Source: Sphingomonas taxi (GTDB taxonomy: Bacteria; Pseudomonadota; Alphaproteobacteria; Sphingomonadales; Sphingomonadaceae). Taken from it: a stretch of 64,000 bases of DNA. Position 1 is the first letter of the stretch. Each line of letters opens with the position of its first letter. Both the position numbers and the translations under genes were made by a program. The stretch covers positions 85,720 to 149,719 of the forward strand of contig QFMX01000010.1 of the NCBI GenBank assembly GCA_003240625.1, written 5' to 3'. Below, piece by piece: positions 25,479 to 33,942 of this stretch. A model generated the notes under the pieces. That model saw only the letters and a list, made by a program, of their open reading frames with translations. It did no database searches and was not told the DNA's origin.

Positions 25479-26822
25479 ATGTCTGGGCTTTTCGATCGAT
25501 TGATGCCGGCGCGACGCTGGACCCCGTCGCGGTATCGCGCGCTGCTGCGGGCGCGTGGCCCTCGCTCGGTCCAGTTCAGGACGCGCGCGGCGATCCTAGT
25601 CGGGGCGATCCTCATCGGCGTAGTCGCGACCGCCTTTGCCGAGGCGGCGGATTGGGCGGCGTCGGTTTTTGCCGGCTATGCGACGCGCTGGCACTGGTTG
25701 CCGTTGTTGACGACGCCGCTGACCTTCATGGGACTGGTCTGGCTGACCCGCGGCTATGCTCCGTTTTCGCGCGGGTCGGGCATCCCCCAAGTGATCGCCG
25801 CACAGGCCGACCCCAACGAGGCGACCCGCACGCTGATCTCGCCGCGGACCGTCGTTGCAAAGGCGGTGCTGACGATCGGCGCGGTGCTGGGCGGCGCATC
25901 CGTCGGGCGCGAAGGGCCGACCGTCCAGCTCGCTGCGGCGGTAATGGGCGCGACGCACCGCTTCGTCCGCGTGCCGTTGCGGGGCGGTGTACTGATCGCC
26001 GGTGGCGCGGCGGGCGTTGCCGCAGCGTTCAACACGCCGCTCGCCGGATTGCTGTTCGCGATCGAGGAACTGGCGTCAGCCTATGAACAGCGCGTGACGT
26101 TGCTAGTGCTCGCGGCGATCGTCATCGCCGGGATGGTCGCACAGTCGGTGCAGGGCGATTACATCTATTTCGGTGCGATCGGCGCGCACATGCCGCTGCT
26201 GTCCGCCTTATTGGTCGCGCCGGTCGCCGGGATCGCCGGGGGCATGGCCGGCGGCCTGTTCTCGCGCATGCTGCTGGCGATGGCGCTCGGACGCAACCGC
26301 GTGACGGGCTGGACGCGTGCGAACCCGGTGAAGTTCGCCGGGGCGTGCGGCGCTGTCGTCACGCTGCTCGGCGTGTTCACCGGGCTCACCTGGGGCACCG
26401 GCTATTCCGCCGCGCGGGCGATGATCGTCGGGGTCGACGCGCCGCTCTGGTTCGGGCCCGCCAAGTTCGTCGCGACCGCGGCGACGGCGATCGCGGGACT
26501 ACCCGGCGGCATCTTCGCGCCCTCGCTCGCGGTCGGCGCCGGCGTCGGCAACCTGCTGCGCGAGGTCTTCCCCGGCGAACCCGCGAGCGCGATCGTCATT
26601 CTCGGCATGGTCGCCTATTTCGCCGGCGTCGTTCGCGCGCCGTTGACCGCCGTGATCATCCTGTCCGAAACCACCGCCAGCCGCGGCCTCATGCTGCCGA
26701 TGTTCGCAACCGCCTTCATCGCCGACGCCGCCAGCCAATGGGTCTGCCGCGAAAAGCTCTATCACGGACTCTCCAAGACCTTCGCCATGCCGGTCCCGTC
26801 CTCGCCTGCCGCGAGGAAGTGA
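25479..26822 (+). CDS. ClC-family chloride channel/transporter
   Basis: 447 aa, about ten or more hydrophobic helices. Selectivity-filter motifs: GSGIPQ (about residue 103), GREGPTVQLAA with the gating glutamate (about residue 148) and GGIFAPSLAVGAGVGNL (about 345). No C-terminal CBS domains, so it is the short bacterial form. Probably a Cl-/H+ antiporter, but the internal proton glutamate was not confidently located, so channel versus exchanger is open. Confidence 0.93.
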   Translation: MSGLFDRLMPARRWTPSRYRALLRARGPRSVQFRTRAAILVGAILIGVVATAFAEAADWAASVFAGYATRWHWLPLLTTPLTFMGLVWLTRGYAPFSRGSGIPQVIAAQADPNEATRTLISPRTVVAKAVLTIGAVLGGASVGREGPTVQLAAAVMGATHRFVRVPLRGGVLIAGGAAGVAAAFNTPLAGLLFAIEELASAYEQRVTLLVLAAIVIAGMVAQSVQGDYIYFGAIGAHMPLLSALLVAPVAGIAGGMAGGLFSRMLLAMALGRNRVTGWTRANPVKFAGACGAVVTLLGVFTGLTWGTGYSAARAMIVGVDAPLWFGPAKFVATAATAIAGLPGGIFAPSLAVGAGVGNLLREVFPGEPASAIVILGMVAYFAGVVRAPLTAVIILSETTASRGLMLPMFATAFIADAASQWVCREKLYHGLSKTFAMPVPSSPAARK

Positions 26823-26858
26823 CAGGCTGAGCAGCGGACACCCGAGAAGCTTAGCAGC

Positions 26859-26889
26859 CGTTTCTCGCTATACCCTTCGCCGAGAAACG
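26859..26889. terminator. Bidirectional hairpin between convergent genes
   Basis: CGTTTCTCG / CGAGAAACG, a 9-bp perfect inverted repeat with a 13-nt loop, between the ClC stop (26822) and the transpeptidase stop (26896). No T run on either side, so this is a candidate only. Confidence 0.45.
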
Positions 26890-26895
26890 TCCGTC

Positions 26896-28485
26896 TCAGG
26901 GCCCGATATCGATCGCCTGCGCCTCGGCCCGCTTCGCCGCCGCCTTGGCGAACCCGAGCTGTTCCGCGATCGGGTCGTTCCAGCCATACGGATCGGTGCG
27001 GAACGCGACCCGCCCGCCATCGTCGGCATAGACGTTATGATACAGCAATCGGACCGGGATACGGTGCGGCAACGGCACGAAGGTCATCTCGCCCGAGGCC
27101 TGCGCGGTCTGCCATGCCTCGGTGACCCCCTCGTCCTCGGCGAGCATCTGCGCGAACCCCAGCGCGTCCTCGACACGCACGCACCCATGGCTCAGATGAC
27201 GCTGGCTGCGCTCGAACAGCCCCGGCGCTGAGGTGTCGTGGAGATAGATCGCCTGGTCGTTCGCCATGTCGAACTTGACCAGCCCCAGCGCGTTGCTCGG
27301 CCCCGGCTGCTGGACGATCCAGCCATCGCGCATCACCATGTTGTGCTCGGCGAGATAGTCTTCGCCGACATTGGCCATCTCGCCGTTCTGGATCGACTTC
27401 GGCACCGTCCAGGTGGGGTTGGCGACGAGGCGATAGATCGGCGACGACAGAGCCGGCGTCTCGCGGCCGGGCTCGCCGACGATCACCTTGCGCTGGTCGA
27501 CCACTGCGCCGTCGCGGTAATAGCGCAGTTGCGCGGCGGCGGTGTTGACGTCGATTCGCGTCGCCGGTGGCGTCCGCGTCAGCCAGCGTCGCCGCTCGAG
27601 CCCGACTGCCAGCGCGCGTGCCCGGTCGCCGGCGCCGAGATTGAGCACCTTCAACGTCTCGGGCCCGACCACCCCGTCCGCGGCGATGCCGTAATCGGTC
27701 TGGAGCCCTTTCAGCGCCTCGGCCATCGCCTGCGTGTATAGCATCGACGGCTGCGTCGCAGCGAGCGGCACGGGAGCAGGCGGGGCAGGGGCGAGCGGAT
27801 CGGCGGCGACCGCTAATGGGTCCGTTACGGCGGGCAGATACCCGCTCTCCATCAGTTGCTCGACGATCGTCGGCACGCGCGCGTCGCGATCGCCGACGCG
27901 GATCACGCCTGACGGAATTGCCTGCACCGGCGCTGCGACGGTCGCCTTGGCGCTGAACGCCAGATACGCGTCGGACAGCGCCTTATACTCGGCATCCTGC
28001 GGGGCCAGTCCGTCGAACCACGCGACGAGATCGCCCTTGGCCAGCGCACGCGCCAGACCTGCGGCGAGGTCCACCTTGGGCCGGGGCAGCGTGTAGACCT
28101 CATGCAGCGATGCCGGATCCACCCGACCCTGCGCGAGCGCTCCAGCATAATCGAGCGCGGCTTTTGTGCGGGCGATGTCGTCGCTTTCCGCAGGATCGGC
28201 AAGGAACGCGATCCGGTCCAGGCCGTGGCGCGCGCGATCGGCGAGCACGCGGTCGAATGCCTCGATATTGCCCGCCGACCAGACCGCGCGCCATCCGGCC
28301 TTGGCATAGAGGGCACGACTGGCAGGATCCGTAACCGCCTGCTTGGCAATGGCGATCGGTCGTTCCACAGGGGTATCCGCGGGTCGGCTGACAGCGTCCT
28401 GAGCGAAGGCGAACCCTGCAGGGGCCAGGGTAACGAACGGCAGCGCGGCCAGAATGAGCCGCGCGCGCAATGTCTTGACTATCAT
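26896..28485 (-). CDS. L,D-transpeptidase (YkuD/YcbB type)
   Basis: 529 aa, exported: signal peptide about 1-29 ending FAFA. Middle: a peptidoglycan-binding-like domain (EALKGLQTDYGIAADGVVGPETLKVLN, about 255-285). C-terminal YkuD domain with the active site HLSHGCVRVEDA (catalytic Cys and His) and the upstream HDTSAPGLF. The size and the long N-terminal scaffold match YcbB/LdtD-like enzymes forming 3-3 cross-links. Start ATG 28485, with an in-frame GTG two codons earlier and GGGTGGGG just upstream. Confidence 0.92.
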   Translation of the reverse strand: MIVKTLRARLILAALPFVTLAPAGFAFAQDAVSRPADTPVERPIAIAKQAVTDPASRALYAKAGWRAVWSAGNIEAFDRVLADRARHGLDRIAFLADPAESDDIARTKAALDYAGALAQGRVDPASLHEVYTLPRPKVDLAAGLARALAKGDLVAWFDGLAPQDAEYKALSDAYLAFSAKATVAAPVQAIPSGVIRVGDRDARVPTIVEQLMESGYLPAVTDPLAVAADPLAPAPPAPVPLAATQPSMLYTQAMAEALKGLQTDYGIAADGVVGPETLKVLNLGAGDRARALAVGLERRRWLTRTPPATRIDVNTAAAQLRYYRDGAVVDQRKVIVGEPGRETPALSSPIYRLVANPTWTVPKSIQNGEMANVGEDYLAEHNMVMRDGWIVQQPGPSNALGLVKFDMANDQAIYLHDTSAPGLFERSQRHLSHGCVRVEDALGFAQMLAEDEGVTEAWQTAQASGEMTFVPLPHRIPVRLLYHNVYADDGGRVAFRTDPYGWNDPIAEQLGFAKAAAKRAEAQAIDIGP

Positions 28486-28636
28486 CCCCACCCAACGCCC
28501 GACCGGGGCGTTCGCCTCACCAAGGCGCCAGAATTCGCGCCCGCGATCGGCGGTTGTCTTACTCGGGAGGATTGTATTTCCGGAGAGGCGGCGGTGAAAT
28601 TCACGCCGATCGATCGCGACATGCGCGGATCAAAAA

Positions 28637-28711
28637 TGGCTCCCTGAGTAGGATTCGAACCTACGGCCACTCGATTAACAGTCGAGAGCTCTACCGCTGA
28701 GCTATCAGGGA
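28637..28711 (-). tRNA. tRNA-Asn (GTT)
   Basis: 75 nt with encoded CCA. Acceptor TCCCTGA pairs with TCAGGGA, the D-arm is AGCTCAGCGGTAGAGCT, the anticodon loop is CTGTTAA with GTT, and the T-arm is GTAGGTTCGAATCCTAC. Confidence 0.96.
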
Positions 28712-28799
28712 ACGTTGCCGGAGGCGGCTCTATAAACGGCCAGTCGGACGATGCAAGCAGGTTTCGCCGCAAAAATGCAAAGTCCGCGATAAACAGCGG

Positions 28800-29579
28800 T
28801 CAGGAGACGAACTGCTCCATCGTGATGCGGTCGTCCAGCGCGTGCTCGGGATCGAACAACAGCGTCAGTTCGCGCGCACGGTCCATGCAGATGTCGACTT
28901 GGGCGACATCGCGGATTTCGCGCTGGTCTGCCACCGCGGAGACGGGGCGCTTGCCGGGATCGAGCACGCGGATACCGATGCGGGCCTTGTCGGGCAGGAT
29001 CGCGCCGCGCCAGCGCCGCGGGCGGAACGGGCTGATCGGGGTCAGCGCGATCATCCCCGATCCGAGCGGCAGGATCGGGCCCTGCGCCGAGAGGTTGTAA
29101 GCGGTCGAGCCGGCCGGCGTCGCGACGAGGATACCGTCGCAGGCGAGTTCGGGCAGGACGATGCGGTCGTTCACCGTCACTTCGAGGTTCGCGGTCTGGC
29201 GCGTTTCGCGCAGGAACGACACCTCGTTGATCGCGGGCAGCGTGTGGGTGCGCCCATCGACGCCGAGCGCGGTCATGCTGAGCGGGACGACCTTGAACGG
29301 TTTCGCGCGCTCCAAGCGGTCGCCCAGGCCGTGGTGGCGCCATTCGTTCATCAGGAACCCGACCGTGCCGAGGTTCATCCCGAACACCGGCACGGGCGGC
29401 TTGCGGCGTTCCAGCATGGCGTGGAGCGTCTGGAGCATGAACCCATCGCCGCCGAGCGCGATGATGACGTCGGCCTCCTCGACCGATACCCACTCGCCCA
29501 TGTCGGCGAGTTGGGCCTCTGCCGCACGAGCGGGCGGGGTGTTGGACGCAACCAGCGCCCGCCGCTCGTACCGGATCAT
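28800..29579 (-). CDS. nadK: NAD kinase
   Basis: 259 aa. Phosphorylates NAD to NADP in the cytoplasm. GGDG at residues 43-46 within ADVIIALGGDGFML, then GMNLGTVGFLMNE (NE/D substrate region), and DGILVATPAGSTAYNLSAQGPI, the family signature. The ATG overlaps the stop of moaA by 4 bp (ATGA), so translation is coupled to molybdopterin synthesis, an arrangement seen in related alphaproteobacteria. Confidence 0.96.
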   Translation of the reverse strand: MIRYERRALVASNTPPARAAEAQLADMGEWVSVEEADVIIALGGDGFMLQTLHAMLERRKPPVPVFGMNLGTVGFLMNEWRHHGLGDRLERAKPFKVVPLSMTALGVDGRTHTLPAINEVSFLRETRQTANLEVTVNDRIVLPELACDGILVATPAGSTAYNLSAQGPILPLGSGMIALTPISPFRPRRWRGAILPDKARIGIRVLDPGKRPVSAVADQREIRDVAQVDICMDRARELTLLFDPEHALDDRITMEQFVS

Positions 29580-30589
29580 CCGCCGGTGACGCTCATGTGG
29601 CGTGCGACGGCCGGGCCTTCGCCCTGGCCGATGCGGAAGTCGTGTGCCTTCGGCTTGGCGAACAGGCCGGCGTCGATCGCTTGGTCGAGCCCGGCGGTAC
29701 CGCCCTCGCGCAGCGCCGCCTTCAGATCGACCTGATCGTCATGGCCGAGGCACATGTAGAGCTTGCCTTCGGTGGTCAGGCGAACGCGGTTGCAGCCATC
29801 GCAGAAGTTCGCGGTCAGCGGCGAGATCAGCCCGAGGCGCGTGCGCGTGCCGTCGACGCTCCAGTAGCGCGCGGGGCCACCGGTCTTGTGCGCGTCGCGC
29901 GCCAACGTGAACTGCTGGCCGAGTTCGTCGAACACCTTGGTCAGCGGCAGGAAACGATCGGTGCGGTCCTCGTCGATCGCGCCGAGCGGCATGGTCTCGA
30001 TCAGCGACAGGTCGAAGCCTTCGTCGCGGCACCAGGCGAGCATCGGCGCGATCTCGTCCTCGTTGAAGCGCTTCAGCGCGACCATGTTGATCTTGATCGC
30101 GAGACCGGCGTCACGTGCGGCGTAGATGCCGCCGATGACCTGCGCGACGTCGCCGTGGCGGGTGATGTAGCGAAAGCGCTCCGGGTCGCGGCTGTCCATG
30201 CTGACGTTGACGCGGCGGATGCCCGCATCGACCATCGCCTCGGCATGCTGCGCGAGGCGCGTACCGTTGGTGGTCATCGTCAGCTCTTCGAGCCCCGATC
30301 CGATGTTGTGACCGAGGCGCTGGACGAGTTCCGCAACGTCGCGACGCACGAGGGGTTCGCCACCCGACAAACGGATCTTGGTCACGCCCCGCGCGATGAA
30401 GCGCTCGGCGATGATCGCGATCTCCTCGAGGCTCAACAGCTTGGCGCGGGGCAGGAACGTCATCTGCTCGGCCATGCAATAGCGGCAGCGCAGGTCGCAG
30501 CGATCCGTCACCGAAATCCGCAGATACTTGATCGTGCGGCCGTGCGTGTCCTGCAATGGCTTCTGCGTGAGGGCTGGCGCTGACGTCAT
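29576..30589 (-). CDS. moaA: GTP 3',8-cyclase MoaA (molybdenum cofactor)
   Basis: 337-aa radical-SAM enzyme converting GTP to 3',8-cyclo-GTP. N-terminal cluster CDLRCRYC (C31, C35, C38) for SAM, second cluster near the C-terminus FCDGCNRVRLTTEGKLYMC, and the conserved terminal GG. The frame is open upstream, but homology starts at MTSAPALTQKPLQD (ATG 30589). No other mo-genes adjoin; nadK follows with a 4-bp overlap. Divergent from the EAL gene. Confidence 0.96.
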   Translation of the reverse strand: MTSAPALTQKPLQDTHGRTIKYLRISVTDRCDLRCRYCMAEQMTFLPRAKLLSLEEIAIIAERFIARGVTKIRLSGGEPLVRRDVAELVQRLGHNIGSGLEELTMTTNGTRLAQHAEAMVDAGIRRVNVSMDSRDPERFRYITRHGDVAQVIGGIYAARDAGLAIKINMVALKRFNEDEIAPMLAWCRDEGFDLSLIETMPLGAIDEDRTDRFLPLTKVFDELGQQFTLARDAHKTGGPARYWSVDGTRTRLGLISPLTANFCDGCNRVRLTTEGKLYMCLGHDDQVDLKAALREGGTAGLDQAIDAGLFAKPKAHDFRIGQGEGPAVARHMSVTGG

Positions 30590-30716
30590 CGCATCAGAGC
30601 TAAGACGTGGCTGGCCCGATAACAATGCCGGATCGGCCGGTAACGGACGGGCAAATGGATTGGCGGGGGGCGATGCGCCAGCTAAGCTCGCACCGATGGG
30701 AGTGGGTGCGACGGAT

Positions 30717-32399
30717 ATGGAAGACATGCAGACAGCAACGACACTGTTTGCGGTATCGTTCCGTCAACGCGGTGAAATCGCGGAGATTTTGGCCGGGGCG
30801 GGGGCTGGTGCGGACTGGCATGCGGCGGTGTCGAGCGATGCCGTTGCGATCGAAAGTCGCTTCCTCGCCAGCGGTGCGGCGGTGGCGCTGATCGACGCGC
30901 GTGGTGCGCTCGACGATGGGCTCGCGGCGACGCTGGCGCTGGGTGGATTGTGCGCGACCAACGGCGCTGCGCTGCTCGTGCTGGTGGCGCGCAGCGACGT
31001 CGGGGCGATCGGCGAGTTCTTCGATGCGGGCGCGACGCAGTTCCTCGTCAGCCCGGCAAGCGGCAGCGAACTGGTCCAGGCGCTGCGCTTCGCCGGCCGT
31101 CATGCGGTCCGCACGGCGGGCAACGCGATCGACCGGCGCCGGATACCCGGTGCGTCGCTGTACGACCGGGAGACCGGGGACGTCCGTCGCTGGATCATCG
31201 GGCGGATCGCCGGCGATTGCCCGGTCGCGGTGGTGCTCGTGTCGTTGTCGCGGCTCGACATCGTCAACGCGGCGCACGGACGGCCCGCGGTCGACGCGCT
31301 GATCGAGACGGCGGTGCGGCGGACCGAGACGATCGCGCACGCGGCGATCGGCGTCGATTCGATGGTGGCCCGGCTCGGCGGTTCGGAATTCGCGCTTGTA
31401 TTGGAGGCCTCCGGCGCGGCCGTGACGGCGGCGATCACCGCGCTGGACGCCGCCTTGGCGCGACCGTTTCGGGTGGCGGATACGCGCGCGGTGCTTGGCT
31501 GCCGGTTCGGGGTGGCGCAGCGCCAGCCGGGCGACGATGCGGCCGCCTTGCTGCGCAGGGCGAGCGAGGCGCTGGCGGAGGCGAAAGCGAGCGACGGTTC
31601 GGTGCTGCACGTCGCGTTGCCCGACGGCGTCGCGCCGATCGATGCGCTGGCGATCGACCTGCATCACGCGATCGAGCGCGACGAGATCGACCTGCGCTGG
31701 CAGCCCCAGGTCGAGATTGCGGGCGGCCGGATCGCGGGGGTCGAGGCGCTGGCACGCTGGAACCACCGGACGTTGGGCCCGCTGGGGGCCGATACGCTGT
31801 TCGACGCCGCCGACCGCGCGGACCTGGGCATCGCACTGTCGGACCATATCCAGCGTCTGGTTCTGGCGCGCGCAGTGGCGTGGCCGGAGGCGCTGGGGGC
31901 GCTGCGCGTGTCGCTCAACCTGACCGCGGCGGATATCACCCGGCCTGGGTTCGCGGCTCTGTTCCTGGCGCGGGTAGACGAGAGCGGGTTTCCGCGCGGG
32001 CGCCTGACCGTCGAGATCACGGAAACCGGCCTGATCGAGGATCTGGCGGCGGCCTCGGCCTTGCTCGCCGAACTGCGCGGGGCAGGGTGCCGGGTGGCGA
32101 TCGACGATTTCGGGACGGGCTATTCGAGCCTCGCCTATCTCAAGTCGCTGCCGCTCGATTACGTCAAGATCGACAAGTCGCTGGTGCGCGACGTCGACGG
32201 TTCGGCGCGCGACCGGGTGGTCGTGGCCGGTGCGATCACGATGGCGCGATCGCTAGGCCTCGCGGTCATCGCCGAGGGTGTCGAAACGCCGTCGCAGTTG
32301 GAACTGCTCGCGGCGGGCGGCTGTGGCCTGTACCAGGGCTTCCTGTTTTCGGAGCCGGTCAATGAGACCGCGCTGCTCGACCTGATGGGGAAAGAATGA
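30717..32399 (+). CDS. EAL-domain c-di-GMP phosphodiesterase with degenerate GGDEF
   Basis: About 560 aa, cytoplasmic. Residues 1-130 look like a receiver-type fold without the usual phospho-Asp motif (a pseudo-receiver; inference). From about 140 to 295 a GGDEF-like domain carries LGGSEFALVLE in place of GGDEF, so cyclase activity is doubtful. From about 305 an EAL domain follows with VEALARW, LNLTAADI, EITETGLIED, DDFGTGYSSLAYLK, DYVKIDKSLVRD and EGVETPSQL, all of the expected catalytic/metal residues. It should hydrolyse c-di-GMP. ATG 30717 follows GGGAGTGGG; alternative ATGs lie at 30696 and 30726. Its stop overlaps the next start (ATGA). Confidence 0.87.
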   Translation: MEDMQTATTLFAVSFRQRGEIAEILAGAGAGADWHAAVSSDAVAIESRFLASGAAVALIDARGALDDGLAATLALGGLCATNGAALLVLVARSDVGAIGEFFDAGATQFLVSPASGSELVQALRFAGRHAVRTAGNAIDRRRIPGASLYDRETGDVRRWIIGRIAGDCPVAVVLVSLSRLDIVNAAHGRPAVDALIETAVRRTETIAHAAIGVDSMVARLGGSEFALVLEASGAAVTAAITALDAALARPFRVADTRAVLGCRFGVAQRQPGDDAAALLRRASEALAEAKASDGSVLHVALPDGVAPIDALAIDLHHAIERDEIDLRWQPQVEIAGGRIAGVEALARWNHRTLGPLGADTLFDAADRADLGIALSDHIQRLVLARAVAWPEALGALRVSLNLTAADITRPGFAALFLARVDESGFPRGRLTVEITETGLIEDLAAASALLAELRGAGCRVAIDDFGTGYSSLAYLKSLPLDYVKIDKSLVRDVDGSARDRVVVAGAITMARSLGLAVIAEGVETPSQLELLAAGGCGLYQGFLFSEPVNETALLDLMGKE

Positions 32400-32845
32400 T
32401 GCGGGCTCTGTTGGTGCCGATCGCGATGATGATGGTCGCCGTCCCTGCCGCCGCCGCTACCGTCGCCCCGGCACCCGTGCAGGTTCCGGCCGAAACCGCG
32501 ATCCGTCAGGCGATGGAGGCGAGCGCGGCCGCCTGGAATGCGGGCGATCTCGCGCGGTTCATGGCGGTCTATGCCGACGATGCGGTGTTCGTGACGCCGA
32601 AGGGGCTGTTGCGCGGCAAGGAGGCGATCGCCACCAAATATCGGCCGAGTTTTCGGGGCGTCGGCAATGCCCGCGGCGCGCTGACGTTCGCATTCCTCGA
32701 GCTGCGCGGGATCGATCCCCGTCACGCGATACTGTTCGCACGCTGGACGCTGACCGGGCCGTCGACCGTGGAAAGCGGGATGACGACGCTGGTCTTCGAA
32801 CGGCGCGGGACGGCGTGGCAGATCATCGCCGATCACAGCAGCTGA
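32396..32845 (+). CDS. Secreted SnoaL-like/DUF4440 protein
   Basis: 149 aa. Signal peptide about 1-21 ending AAAA, then a small NTF2-like fold: AIRQAMEASAAAWNAGDLARFMAVYADDAVFVTPKG is the typical helix-strand start of DUF4440/SnoaL-like proteins, ending in FERRGTAWQIIADHSS. Translationally coupled to the EAL gene (4-bp overlap). Enzymatic role unknown; many family members are periplasmic binding or isomerase-like folds. Confidence 0.75.
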   Translation: MMRALLVPIAMMMVAVPAAAATVAPAPVQVPAETAIRQAMEASAAAWNAGDLARFMAVYADDAVFVTPKGLLRGKEAIATKYRPSFRGVGNARGALTFAFLELRGIDPRHAILFARWTLTGPSTVESGMTTLVFERRGTAWQIIADHSS

Positions 32846-32876
32846 ACCTCGGACTGCACCGATACAGGATGACGGA

Positions 32877-33863
32877 ATGATCAATACGCTCGACCGCACA
32901 ACCGCGGCGCGGTTCGCCGCGCTGACGCTGGGGCATCTGACCCGCGAATGGCCGTACAAGCTCGATCAGGTGCTGGACGGGCCCGGCGACCTGGCGCTGC
33001 CAAAGACGCTGCATCCGGTGTTCCACGGCAGCTTCGACTGGCACAGTTGCGTGCACGGCTGGTGGCAGGTCATGCGGCTCGCGCGCCTGTTCCCCGATAT
33101 GGCCGAAGCCGCCGCGGTCGAGGCATCGGCGGACCGGATGCTCGTACCCGGGCTGATCTCGGGTGAGGTCGCCTATCTCGATCGGCCGGGCACCGGCGGA
33201 TTCGAGCGGCCTTATGGCTGGGGCTGGCTGCTCGCGCTGCATGACGAACTGGCATTGCGGCCCGATCGCCCTTGGGCGGCGGCGGTCGAGCCGTTGGCGC
33301 GGGCGTTCGCAGCCCGGTTCGCGGCGTATCTGCCGAAGCTCATCTACCCGGTGCGTAGCGGCAAGCATGACTGTACCGCGTTTGCGCTGGTCCACGCGCT
33401 GCGGTGGGCGAGGGCGCATGACCCGTCGCTGGCCACGCTGATCGAGGCGCGGGCGCGGGACTGGTATGGCGACGATCGCGACTGCCGGCCGTTCGAGCCG
33501 AGCGGCGAGGATTTCTTGTCGGCGACATTGTGCGAGGCGGCGTTGATGAAGGGCGTTCTCGACACCGACTTCCCTGCCTGGCTGGCAGCGTTCCTGCCCG
33601 ATCCGTTCGGTGCGGCGACGGCGTGCCTGCGCGCGCCTGCGGTCGTCAGCGATCGTTCCGACGGGCGGCTCGCGCATCTCGACGGGCTGAACCTGTCGCG
33701 GGCGTGGTGCTGGCGGACGATCGCGGACGCCTTGCCGGTGCCGGCGGCGGCCTATGCGATCGCCGACGCGCATCTCGCCGAAGCCTTGCCGCATCTCGCC
33801 GACGACTACATGGGCGAGCATTGGCTGGCGACGTTCGCGCTGCTGGCGCTGGAAGCCGCCTGA
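32877..33863 (+). CDS. DUF2891 family protein
   Basis: 328 aa, no signal peptide. HPVFHGSFDWHSCVHGWWQVMRL, FERPYGWGWLLALHDEL and SGKHDCTAFALVHALRWAR are the conserved aromatic/His-rich segments of DUF2891, which probably adopts an alpha/alpha-toroid fold. Function unknown. Starts 31 bp after the SnoaL-like gene and may be part of the same transcript. Confidence 0.82.
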   Translation: MINTLDRTTAARFAALTLGHLTREWPYKLDQVLDGPGDLALPKTLHPVFHGSFDWHSCVHGWWQVMRLARLFPDMAEAAAVEASADRMLVPGLISGEVAYLDRPGTGGFERPYGWGWLLALHDELALRPDRPWAAAVEPLARAFAARFAAYLPKLIYPVRSGKHDCTAFALVHALRWARAHDPSLATLIEARARDWYGDDRDCRPFEPSGEDFLSATLCEAALMKGVLDTDFPAWLAAFLPDPFGAATACLRAPAVVSDRSDGRLAHLDGLNLSRAWCWRTIADALPVPAAAYAIADAHLAEALPHLADDYMGEHWLATFALLALEAA

Positions 33864-33942
33864 TCGCCGATTGGCTCGAGAGAAGGGGTTAGCAGAGCGG
33901 ACCGCGCTGCCTAAGGTCGCATCATCGAACGAAGAAAGAGTG

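Noticed and set aside
28637..28711. tRNA-Asn as an integration site with an adjacent mobile element
   Set aside because: No integrase, direct repeat of the tRNA 3' end or change in gene content is visible on either side.
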